DNA of 20,875 bases. It comes from Candidatus Aminicenantota bacterium. Lineage in GTDB: Bacteria; Acidobacteriota; Aminicenantia; Aminicenantales; Aminicenantaceae. The stretch spans positions 1 through 20,875 of the forward strand of contig WTAW01000194.1 in the NCBI GenBank assembly GCA_013139435.1, given 5' to 3'. A program made the translations under genes and the position numbers. Shown here piece after piece: positions 8,330 to 15,062 of this stretch. Position 1 is the stretch's first letter; each line of letters opens with the position of its first letter. The notes beneath the pieces were generated by a model. It was not told where the DNA came from and did not search any database. It worked only from the letters and a program-made list of their open reading frames with translations.

Positions 8330-9144
8330 CAGAGCTCCTCGTTCCGATCCTCACCATGACGGCACTCGGCTTCCTGTTCTCTACAGGGTTGGTTTTGGCA
8401 TACAACAAACTCAAAGTCGAAGAGGACCCAAAAATAGAGAGAGTCTCCGAAATCCTTCCTCAAGCCAATTGTGGCGCCTGTGGCTATTCAGGATGCCGGG
8501 CATTCGCAGAGGCGGTCGTCAAGGGCAAGGCTCCAGTGACTGGTTGTCCGGTGGGGGGAGAAGAAACCGTCGCCCTAATCGCAGAGACCTTGGGTGTCGA
8601 TGCGGGTGAAATGATAAAAATGGTGGCCCGGCTCCACTGTCGTGGCACGATCGAAGCCGCCAAGTCGAGAGGCTGCTACTCCGGAATCCCGACCTGTTAT
8701 GCCTCCCACCTGATCGGCGGGAACAAACAATGCTCCTACGGTTGTTTGGGCTACGGAGATTGCGTCAAAGTCTGTCAGTTCGACGCACTTTATATGGATG
8801 AGAGTGGACTCCCCGTAGTCAGGGAAGACAAGTGTATGGCCTGTGGAAAGTGTGTGGATGCCTGTCCGAGGAACCTTTTCGAGCTTCACCCTCAAGCGCA
8901 GGAAGTCCTCGTTTTCTGCCGCTCCGAGGATAGAGGGCCTATGGCCAGAAAGGTTTGTAAGGCCGCTTGCATCGCATGCAGCATCTGCGCCAGAGCATGC
9001 CCCGATGCCATCGTGATGGAAAACAATCTGGCCGTTATTACGGATTTCAAGAAGATCGATCCGGATAAAATACCGGATATAGAAAAATGTCCGACCGATG
9101 CCATCGGGCGGATACATAAAGATGAGGAGATCGATGAAGGATAA
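8326..9144 (+). CDS. rnfB: Rnf complex subunit B (ferredoxin-oxidising, multi Fe-S)
   Basis: A 272-residue electron entry subunit. An N-terminal membrane helix (about 5-27) anchors it. The first cluster motif is NCGACGYSGC (48-57) with C74. It is followed by C105, C117 and C124, then C136/C140/C146/C150, a ferredoxin motif C170-x2-C173-x2-C176-x3-C180, and a further C211/C215/C218/C221/C225 group with C255 in KCPTDAI. This long, cluster-rich form fits ferredoxin-dependent Rnf complexes of anaerobes better than the shorter enteric RsxB. It is the last canonical subunit of the operon and overlaps the following rseC-like gene by 11 bp. Confidence 0.96.
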   Translation: MTELLVPILTMTALGFLFSTGLVLAYNKLKVEEDPKIERVSEILPQANCGACGYSGCRAFAEAVVKGKAPVTGCPVGGEETVALIAETLGVDAGEMIKMVARLHCRGTIEAAKSRGCYSGIPTCYASHLIGGNKQCSYGCLGYGDCVKVCQFDALYMDESGLPVVREDKCMACGKCVDACPRNLFELHPQAQEVLVFCRSEDRGPMARKVCKAACIACSICARACPDAIVMENNLAVITDFKKIDPDKIPDIEKCPTDAIGRIHKDEEIDEG

Positions 9145-9574
9145 GGGGACTGTCCTTTCCACAGAGAACGACTTCGCCCGTGTGGAAGTAGCTTGCCTTG
9201 AAGCGTGCAAAGACTGTTCGGCCGGCGGCTTGTGTATCGGGCAAAAAAACGATAGAGGTCTTCTCTCTGTGAAGAACCCTCTTCACGCCAAAACAGGAGA
9301 CCTTGTCTTGATCGATATCCCGGAATCCCACTATAGCAAAGCCCTGATTCTGCTTTTTGGAGTTTTGCTCTTCGCAACCCTTGCGGGGATGGGATTGGGT
9401 TATGTCTTTTCTCCGGTCCTCCCCTTGTCTTCTTCGGAATCAAGCATTCTCGGCGTTTGCTTCGGAATCGCGCTTGCAGGGATAGGGCTCTCCCGGCGCT
9501 TTAAAAGGATCAACAAGGAATCTCTATATCCGCAAATAACCGAAATCTTAAACAAAGGAGGCATTCATGGATAG
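9134..9574 (+). CDS. rseC: RseC/MucC family membrane protein
   Basis: A 146-residue protein of the SoxR-reducing-system/RseC family, often found next to rnf/rsx genes. The N-terminal domain has the typical cysteine set, C21, C25, C28 and C34 (ACLEACKDCSAGGLC). It is followed by a beta-rich section and two membrane helices (about 69-92 and 104-122), then a charged tail. The frame is open from an ATG at 9098, but the ATG at 9134 has GAGGAG 4 bp upstream and gives the family-like start MKDKGTV. It overlaps rnfB by 11 bp and the next gene by 8 bp. In E. coli RseC works with Rsx in reducing SoxR. Its role here is probably to help Rnf, which is inferred. Confidence 0.88.
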   Translation: MKDKGTVLSTENDFARVEVACLEACKDCSAGGLCIGQKNDRGLLSVKNPLHAKTGDLVLIDIPESHYSKALILLFGVLLFATLAGMGLGYVFSPVLPLSSSESSILGVCFGIALAGIGLSRRFKRINKESLYPQITEILNKGGIHG

Positions 9575-10298
9575 ACGCCATTTTTTTCAAACCTTACTCT
9601 CGGTCCCACTCCTCACGCCCCTGCTGCTGGCTTCCCAATCCCGTGAATCCGACCGCGAGATTATCCTGATCTCAGACACGCCGCACACACATCTTCCCCT
9701 TCTCCTCAAAGAACTCCTCCGAAACCGGACAGACACACCACGTTCTTTTGCTTTTGGTGACTCCTCCCCCCACACAAATAAACTGACACACATGCTCTCC
9801 CGATACGGTTGGCAGTTTGCCACAGATCCCTCTGTCGCGGATTTACAAATATCCTTCAGGACCTTGCTCCGGCCCGCACGCCCTTCATTTACTCTTATTA
9901 AAGACGGGACAATATGGGATGTCCGATCCTGGAACCTCCGTTTGCTCTGGCAAGAGATGGCGCAAAAACACACCTCTTCCTCATTCCTTACCGTCGCATC
10001 TGTGAAAAGACAGGAATCCGAGAGGAACGCCGGCGAATTCGTCACTGTCTATATGAACGGCCATAAAAGGGAAACTTTTGTCCTCAAAGAAAACACCCGG
10101 AGAGCTTACTCCACACACTTGGGGCACATCACAGTTCAAGTCGCAAACGGCAATGCCTGCATTGTGGAATCTTCCTGCCGTCACAAAGTCTGTCTCTATT
10201 CTCCGCAAGCCTCTCTTTCGGGCGAGCGCATCATCTGCGCGCCCAACCATTTCCTTCTCGAAGTCCAGGGGAACGCCGTCGACACTGTTATCGGTTAA
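9567..10298 (+). CDS. Exported protein with unknown N-terminal domain and C-terminal NusG_II domain (copy 1)
   Basis: A 243-residue protein. It begins MDRRHFFQTLL followed by a Leu/Pro-rich hydrophobic stretch to about 23, which is a twin-arginine-type or short hydrophobic export signal. Residues 30-150 alternate strands and helices in a domain I do not recognise. Its best-kept block is PSFT-x2-K-x-G-x2-WD-x-RSW-x-LR (106-125). Residues 155-243 fit the NusG_II family of standalone extracytoplasmic domains, with SSCRHKVC (C204, C209) and GERIICAPNH (C224). It is not NusG itself. A strong AAAGGAGG sits 5 bp before the ATG, and the gene overlaps the rseC-like gene by 8 bp, so it is the last member of the rnf operon. 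A paralogue of the same length lies at 14331-15062. Confidence 0.8.
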   Translation: MDRRHFFQTLLSVPLLTPLLLASQSRESDREIILISDTPHTHLPLLLKELLRNRTDTPRSFAFGDSSPHTNKLTHMLSRYGWQFATDPSVADLQISFRTLLRPARPSFTLIKDGTIWDVRSWNLRLLWQEMAQKHTSSSFLTVASVKRQESERNAGEFVTVYMNGHKRETFVLKENTRRAYSTHLGHITVQVANGNACIVESSCRHKVCLYSPQASLSGERIICAPNHFLLEVQGNAVDTVIG

Positions 10299-10303
10299 GC
10301 CCC

Positions 10304-10386
10304 AAGGAACTCTTCGTGCAGATCGGTGAGGGGAGGACTGTTTCCGCAATTGCTTGGAGAGCGGCCTTATGAGGTTAGAGTTCCTT
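10304..10386. terminator. Long-spaced 10-bp inverted repeat between convergent operons
   Basis: AAGGAACTCT (10304-10313) is the exact reverse complement of AGAGTTCCTT (10377-10386). The arms are 63 bases apart and span the gap between the rnf operon end and the convergent DUF1080 fusion gene. The right arm includes that gene's stop codon. It may act as a bidirectional terminator or mRNA-end structure. No T-run follows, so the terminator label is tentative. Confidence 0.3.
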
Positions 10387-11850
10387 CACATAGATATTCC
10401 TAAAAGACACAGGTGATGTGCTGTCATGGTTTTGGAGGCCGATATACCCTTCTGCTGCAAAATCCTTAATTTTTCCCCGGGGTTCAGCATCCCAATCGAT
10501 CACTTCCTTCCCATTCAATTCGACCTGGATATGATCTCCCCGGAAAGTGATCTTGTAATGATTCCATCCGCCCGTTTTTTTAAAGGCATCCGCCCCTGGC
10601 GCTTCAGCATCATAAACGGCACCCGTCTTGTTGATCCCGCTCCCAGTGTCATAGATCTGGACCTCAAACGAGTGATAGATATAATCATCGCTGGAGGGAA
10701 CTTCTGGGAGTCTGAGGAAAATCCCTGAATTGGTGTCTGCTTTGGAACATTTAAACTCCAGCTCCAGGATAAAATCTTTGTATCTTTTCCTGCTGTACCA
10801 AAAAACCCCCATTCCCCCTTGGCTTTTAAGCGCGCCCGATCTTTCATCGAGCACAAAATATCCCGGGCCATAATGATTCCATCCGTGTTTGGAAAAGCTC
10901 CCATTCTGCCATTTGAGGATCTCCTCGTAATCCAAATAATACGTGATGCTATTGATGTAATCCATTCCTTCCTTTATCGGGGGAGAAGGATCGAGGGCGT
11001 CGGACTCCCTCTCATGTTCGACAGTAAGATATCCCCGGAAATTCTGCCTGGTCAGTTCAGCAAGGATGTCGTGGACATTGGCCTTTCCCTGTCCGAAGGG
11101 GACATCCTCGGCCTCCGCCACGCCGAATGCATCCAAGTCCTTCAAGTGCACATCGATGATGCGCCCTTCGAGTTTCCTGAGGCCGTCCAAAGGCTTCACT
11201 CCAGATCGCATCCAATGGCCGGTGTCCACACACGCCCCGATCCGTACGTCCAGTCCCTTGATCCTTTCTAAAACCGTTTCTGGGTGCGCGTATTTCGAAG
11301 GCATGGGGTGGTTGTGGATCGCAATATTGATGTCGTACTCTTGGACCATTCGCTCCAAGAGAGAGAAATCCTCAAACTTGGGTTCTGTAACCACAGTCCG
11401 GATCCTCAGTTTTTTGGCAAACTCAAAAACTTTACGTATGTCCTCTTCGGTGTTATCAAAATCGACCACACCATATGCGATAAGGCTCTGACCATTTTCC
11501 CCCAGCTTTACGTTCACCCATTGGATATGTTCCTCGCTGAGGTTGTGGTCAAACTTGATCTCGGGCTCATCTGGTCTCAACACTTGTCCAGGATAGGGCT
11601 GAAGATAATCCACCCCTAGCGCTTTCGCCTTTTCAAGCGTCTCTTGGAATGAATATTTCCTGAAGGTCCAACACTGGATGGCAATCGGGAATTTTCTTAT
11701 ACGAACGTCTTTGTATTCGGAGGCCTCCATGGGTAACTCCGCCTCCGCCTTAGCTCTGTCCATTTCTTGCAATTTTGGTAAATCGAAAACCGCAAAGCCA
11801 GCCGCAGCTAAAAGAAAAATCCCTAAAATAACAAAACCTTTTTCCCTCAT
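10375..11850 (-). CDS. Exported sugar phosphate isomerase/epimerase-like TIM barrel fused to DUF1080
   Basis: A 491-residue two-domain protein. An N-terminal hydrophobic segment (5-22) exports or anchors it. Residues 50-310 form an AP-endonuclease-2-type TIM barrel like sugar isomerases/epimerases. Probable metal ligands are E156 (TEPKFE), D209 (VDTGHW), H235 (DVHLKD) and E278 (VEHE). Residues 325-490 match DUF1080, a LamG/concanavalin-like fold whose members include 3-keto-disaccharide hydrolases. Visible blocks are GMGVFWYSRKRYKDF, NSGIFLR, FEVQIYDTG, KTGAVYD, GWNHYKI and GYIGLQNH. AGGAG lies 5 bp before the ATG. It is the last gene of a minus-strand trio with the Gfo/Idh oxidoreductase and the DoxX-like protein, which suggests it acts on 3-keto sugars made by its neighbour (inferred). 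Confidence 0.88.
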   Translation of the reverse strand: MREKGFVILGIFLLAAAGFAVFDLPKLQEMDRAKAEAELPMEASEYKDVRIRKFPIAIQCWTFRKYSFQETLEKAKALGVDYLQPYPGQVLRPDEPEIKFDHNLSEEHIQWVNVKLGENGQSLIAYGVVDFDNTEEDIRKVFEFAKKLRIRTVVTEPKFEDFSLLERMVQEYDINIAIHNHPMPSKYAHPETVLERIKGLDVRIGACVDTGHWMRSGVKPLDGLRKLEGRIIDVHLKDLDAFGVAEAEDVPFGQGKANVHDILAELTRQNFRGYLTVEHERESDALDPSPPIKEGMDYINSITYYLDYEEILKWQNGSFSKHGWNHYGPGYFVLDERSGALKSQGGMGVFWYSRKRYKDFILELEFKCSKADTNSGIFLRLPEVPSSDDYIYHSFEVQIYDTGSGINKTGAVYDAEAPGADAFKKTGGWNHYKITFRGDHIQVELNGKEVIDWDAEPRGKIKDFAAEGYIGLQNHDSTSPVSFRNIYVKEL

Positions 11851-11892
11851 CTTTTCTCCTCTCTAGGGTAGAATTCTTGCTATGAAAAAAAG

Positions 11893-13497
11893 TCAGACAA
11901 TTCTTTTCTGTACAGGGTCCCATTCCATACGGCGGCCTTCAAGATAGGACTTGGTGACCATGTGGCATGTGATCGCTTCCTCGAAGCCTCGGTCGATATC
12001 GCAACTCGGTTTCTCCCCTGTCCGGATACAATCGATCCACTCCTTGACATGAAGATGGGAGAGGTCGACTTGCCTCCCTCCCTGGTATGTGTACATCAGT
12101 CCTTTGGTTGCAAAATATTTTTCTGTGGCCGAGGTGATCGTATCGATGCCTTTGGAGCCGGGACGGTAGGAGAAGAGAGGCAGCGAGGTGTCGATAATGC
12201 CCGCTTTGATCTTTTCCTCAAACCTTGTGGAATCGTAGTCGGCGTTAACCGTTAGGCCACTCCCGACTTCCATGGATGCATCGTGCCCCATAAAGACACG
12301 CCCACGCCCTCTGCTGTTAGCAAGGGTCGCACTGTAGACTAAGGTCAAGTCTCGGTCGGGGTACTCACAAACAGCCTGAAAGAGGTCCGGCACATCTCTC
12401 CCGTCTTTGAAGAAATAAACGCCTCCCGAGGACACGACCGTCTTGGGAATTCCCATCCCCAGGATCTGATTGACAGCATCAAACTCGTGCGAGAAAAGGT
12501 CTCCAGACAGCCCTGTCCCATAATCATACCAACAGCGCCAACGGAAAAACCGCTCCAGGCTGAAGGGGACCCTGTGAGGTGCAGGGCCCTGGAATTGCTC
12601 CCAATCGATCGTTTGGGGGCTGGCATCCTTATGAATGCTGTACACCCATGCGCCGTTGGGCGAGTTGCGATTCGTCGTTGTTTCAACAAGGGTGATCTTC
12701 CCGAGGATATTTTTATCCACGATCTGCTTGGCTCTCCAGAAAGTCTCTTGCTGCGGATTTTGATGCCCCAGCTGGAACACCATCCCGCTTTTCTTAACAG
12801 CATCCGTAAGGGCATACACCTCTTCTTCGGTCCTCGTCATACACTTTTCTAGATAGACATGTTTTCCGGCATTCACCGCATCGATGGCCATCTGTGCGTG
12901 CCAGTGGTCAGGGGTGGCGATGATCACCGCATCGATGTCTTTGCTGTCCAGCATGTCTTGATAGCTCCGGAAGCGTTTAGCTCCCTTCAAATTCCCTGCC
13001 CCGCCTCCAGGCCGCCTATCATTCAGGGATGCGGCCAGGCCCCGTTCCGCACGGACATCGAACACATCGCAAACTCCTGTCAACAGGACGTTCAAATCCT
13101 CCTGGTTCAAAAACCCCTGGATCCCTCTCTGCCGCCCCGCTCGCTGTGATTTGCTCCCTCGGATCTCGAAAAAGCCCTGGTGTGCAAAGCCCATTGCTCT
13201 CACAAGATGCTCTCCTCTTCCTCCGTTCCCGATAATCCCAATCCGGAGCAACTCCCCGGGCTTTTTGAGAGAGGCCCTCACTCGCCCCGTGTCTAGTTCT
13301 CCTTCAAGGCCCAGCTCCTCCAGCAAGCTCTTTCTCCTCTCTGCATCCCATGTTTTTTTCTTGGCAAGACCGTAGAAAAAGGCCCCTAATACAGGGATGG
13401 AAGCCAGGGCTTTGAGCACATCTCGTCGCCCGGTGTTTACTTCCTTATTGGGTTGGGAAATTTCTTTGATTCCCCTTCCGTCGTTCTCTTGATCCAT
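11893..13497 (-). CDS. Tat-exported Gfo/Idh/MocA family oxidoreductase
   Basis: A 534-residue NAD(P)-dependent oxidoreductase with a twin-arginine leader (GRRDVLKALASIPVLGAFF, arginines 24-25). It is therefore probably folded with its cofactor in the cytoplasm and exported. The Rossmann motif is GIIGNGGRG (87-95). ATPDHWH (about 194-200) is typical of the family. The catalytic-lysine motif reads EKC (217-219) instead of the usual EKP, with the Lys kept. The C-terminal half has the family's substrate-binding sheet, including GDLFSHEFDAVNQIL. The frame is open from a TTG at 13509, but the ATG at 13497 has a strong GGAGGAG just upstream. Family members oxidise sugars or cyclitols, and some exported ones make 3-keto glycosides. 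The neighbour with DUF1080 fits that role. Confidence 0.9.
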   Translation of the reverse strand: MDQENDGRGIKEISQPNKEVNTGRRDVLKALASIPVLGAFFYGLAKKKTWDAERRKSLLEELGLEGELDTGRVRASLKKPGELLRIGIIGNGGRGEHLVRAMGFAHQGFFEIRGSKSQRAGRQRGIQGFLNQEDLNVLLTGVCDVFDVRAERGLAASLNDRRPGGGAGNLKGAKRFRSYQDMLDSKDIDAVIIATPDHWHAQMAIDAVNAGKHVYLEKCMTRTEEEVYALTDAVKKSGMVFQLGHQNPQQETFWRAKQIVDKNILGKITLVETTTNRNSPNGAWVYSIHKDASPQTIDWEQFQGPAPHRVPFSLERFFRWRCWYDYGTGLSGDLFSHEFDAVNQILGMGIPKTVVSSGGVYFFKDGRDVPDLFQAVCEYPDRDLTLVYSATLANSRGRGRVFMGHDASMEVGSGLTVNADYDSTRFEEKIKAGIIDTSLPLFSYRPGSKGIDTITSATEKYFATKGLMYTYQGGRQVDLSHLHVKEWIDCIRTGEKPSCDIDRGFEEAITCHMVTKSYLEGRRMEWDPVQKRIV

Positions 13498-13522
13498 TCG
13501 CTCCTCCAAAACTCGGTGGGTT

Positions 13523-14041
13523 CTATTGTCCTGCTTTTTTTCTTTTCTTTAAGATGATTCTGTCCAGACCCATTATCTTTCCGGTCGGAAAGGCAAGCAA
13601 AATGCCGAGTGCCGCCATTTCGATCAAGATCTTATTGACGACCAAATAGCTTCCCTCAGACGGCACGGAATAGGAGTATCCGACAAAGGGAGGGTTGCAC
13701 ACATAATAGATCAACAGAAGAAGGATCCCTGCAATGCAAGCCCAAGATGTCAACAGGCCTGTGATGAGAGCCAGCCCGATAGCGATCTGCCCCCAAATAT
13801 TGAGGAAATCCACTATTTTTAACAGCGAAGGATTATCGGTGATGGCCGTAAACACTCCTGAAAACAGCCATTTAGACTCTGATAGATATCCCGCCGATGT
13901 CCAATAGGGATTGAGTAGCTTCGCTATCCCTTCATACAAAAAATGCCATCCGATCAACATCCTGAGAAAAACGAGTGTAAACGTCTGAAACACCGAGTAC
14001 TTCTTGGCCCGTTCTGAACGCGTCAGGGAATCCTCTCGCAT
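13523..14041 (-). CDS. DoxX-family membrane protein
   Basis: A 172-residue protein with four predicted membrane helices, matching the DoxX/DoxD-like family: FLRMLIGWHFLYEGIAKL, then GQIAIGLALITGLLT, AGILLLLIYYV and a last helix before a basic tail. Some family members are thiosulfate:quinone oxidoreductase subunits, and others have unclear redox roles. The frame is open upstream to a TTG at 14074 with an ATG at 14059. The ATG at 14041 is the one with an AGGA 5 bp before it, so I use it. It is the first gene of the minus-strand trio. It could pass electrons from the exported oxidoreductase to quinones, or it could be a structural partner. This is inference only. Confidence 0.8.
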   Translation of the reverse strand: MREDSLTRSERAKKYSVFQTFTLVFLRMLIGWHFLYEGIAKLLNPYWTSAGYLSESKWLFSGVFTAITDNPSLLKIVDFLNIWGQIAIGLALITGLLTSWACIAGILLLLIYYVCNPPFVGYSYSVPSEGSYLVVNKILIEMAALGILLAFPTGKIMGLDRIILKKRKKAGQ

Positions 14042-14143
14042 AATAGTCCTGCCTTTCATCGAAATTCGATTCAAAACGCCAGAATGGCATCCCTTTTATG
14101 GTGGTGTATTTCTGGTCCTGTACAACCTGCGTTTACGCGCGTG

Positions 14144-14159
14144 GCAGGCCAGGGCCTGC
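14144..14159 (-). promoter_or_regulatory. Hairpin in the leader of the DoxX operon
   Basis: GCAGGC (14144-14149) and GCCTGC (14154-14159) form a perfect 6-bp GC stem with a 4-base loop. It lies in the predicted leader of about 165 bases between the minus-strand promoter and the DoxX start codon. A small GCGT/ACGC palindrome lies next to it. There is no U-run, so it is not a classic attenuator. Confidence 0.3.
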
Positions 14160-14212
14160 TCTTGATCTTGCGAAAGAAAAACAATTCGTGCATTCCATCC
14201 CGACGCAAAAAC

Positions 14213-14239
14213 AATATACAGGTTTCTAATCTTTGTCAA
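14213..14239 (-). promoter_or_regulatory. Candidate promoter of the DoxX-Gfo/Idh-DUF1080 operon
   Basis: On the minus strand an exact TTGACA (14239 to 14234) is followed after 15 bp by TATATT (14218 to 14213). Transcription would start near 14206. The -35 lies inside a 7-bp inverted repeat (14225-14247), which suggests repression or activation by a dimeric regulator not encoded in this window. Confidence 0.45.
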
Positions 14240-14247
14240 CGATTAGA
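14225..14247. promoter_or_regulatory. Operator-like 7-bp inverted repeat
   Basis: TCTAATC (14225-14231) and GATTAGA (14241-14247) are perfect reverse complements, 9 bp apart. The 16-bp centre-to-centre distance is similar to that of many dimer operators. The spacer holds the -35 of the minus-strand promoter. The repeat is also about 25 bp upstream of the plus-strand -35 at 14273, so one regulator could control both divergent operons. Confidence 0.4.
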
Positions 14248-14272
14248 GATGCTTACAATGACGTAAATAAGT

Positions 14273-14301
14273 TTGACATTTATCTGATTTTTAAAGAGAA
14301 T
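14273..14301 (+). promoter_or_regulatory. Candidate promoter of the NusG_II copy 2-apbE operon
   Basis: An exact TTGACA (14273-14278) is followed, 17 bp later, by GAGAAT (14296-14301, 4 of 6 consensus bases). The transcript would start about 25 bp before the ATG at 14331. AAAGGAG precedes that ATG at a 6-bp spacing. Confidence 0.45.
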
Positions 14302-14330
14302 GATTTGAAGAACACGCAAAGGAGAGAGAC

Positions 14331-15062
14331 ATGGATAGACGTCGTTTTTTTTCAACATTTCTTGCTCCTCCTCTTCTGGCTCCGCTATTGTGGGCAGCAA
14401 GGAGAGGTCAAAAGGGAAGCACCCTCTATATTATCGGGGAAAACCCCCATCTCTTCTTTTCTCCTCTCCTTGCAGAATTTGAAAAACCCGCTCCAGCAGG
14501 GGAAAAAAGGTTCCGGTTTCTCTGTTCCCACCCCCAGGAAGACAGCTTAAAACAAATCCTCCTCCAACAGGGATGGCAAAGAGGTTCAGACTCGAATCAC
14601 ACAGAGTTGTCCATCTCCTATCGCCGTCTTGAGGTCAATGCGCTTCCGTCGTTTACAATGGTCAAGGGCGGCAAAGTATGGGACATGAGATCTTGGAGGC
14701 TCCGTTCTCTATGGGAAGAGATGAAAAAGAAAGATCCCCCGTCATCCTGCCTCACTGTCGTCTCCTCGAAAAACCAACACTCTCGTTTGGCGGCAGGTGA
14801 TTCTGTCTCCGTCTATATCGAAGGACTCAAAAGAGGAGCGTATTCTTTACGAGAGGAGCGATCTGTATCTTTTCCCGGACAGAACGGGCCCATTACGATT
14901 CACATCACTGGCGGTGAAGCTCGGGTTATGGAGTCCTCATGTCAAGGCCGTATATGTCTCTACTCTCCACCCGTTTCGCGCGCCGGTGAGCGCATTATCT
15001 GTGCTCCCAACCATTTTTTCATGGAAGTTCAGGGTTCCTCCGTAGATACGGTCATTGGGTAA
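14331..15062 (+). CDS. Exported protein with unknown N-terminal domain and C-terminal NusG_II domain (copy 2)
   Basis: A 243-residue paralogue of the last rnf-operon gene. The two proteins align without gaps at the recognisable blocks: leader MDRRRFFSTFLAPPLLAPLL, PSFTMVKGGKVWDMRSW (106-122), ESSCQGRICLYSP with C204 and C209, GERIICAPNH with C224, and a shared end VDTVIG. In the block 106-131 I count 17 of 26 identical residues. The 30-150 region is more divergent, so the two copies may have different partners. The leader is twin-arginine-like. The last 8 bp overlap the apbE start, so the products are probably made together. A role in Rnf flavinylation or assembly is inferred from position only. 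Confidence 0.8.
   Translation: MDRRRFFSTFLAPPLLAPLLWAARRGQKGSTLYIIGENPHLFFSPLLAEFEKPAPAGEKRFRFLCSHPQEDSLKQILLQQGWQRGSDSNHTELSISYRRLEVNALPSFTMVKGGKVWDMRSWRLRSLWEEMKKKDPPSSCLTVVSSKNQHSRLAAGDSVSVYIEGLKRGAYSLREERSVSFPGQNGPITIHITGGEARVMESSCQGRICLYSPPVSRAGERIICAPNHFFMEVQGSSVDTVIG

Noticed and set aside
9567..10298. Transcription factor NusG
   Set aside because: Only the insert-like NusG_II domain is present. The NGN and KOW domains are missing, and the protein has an export leader.
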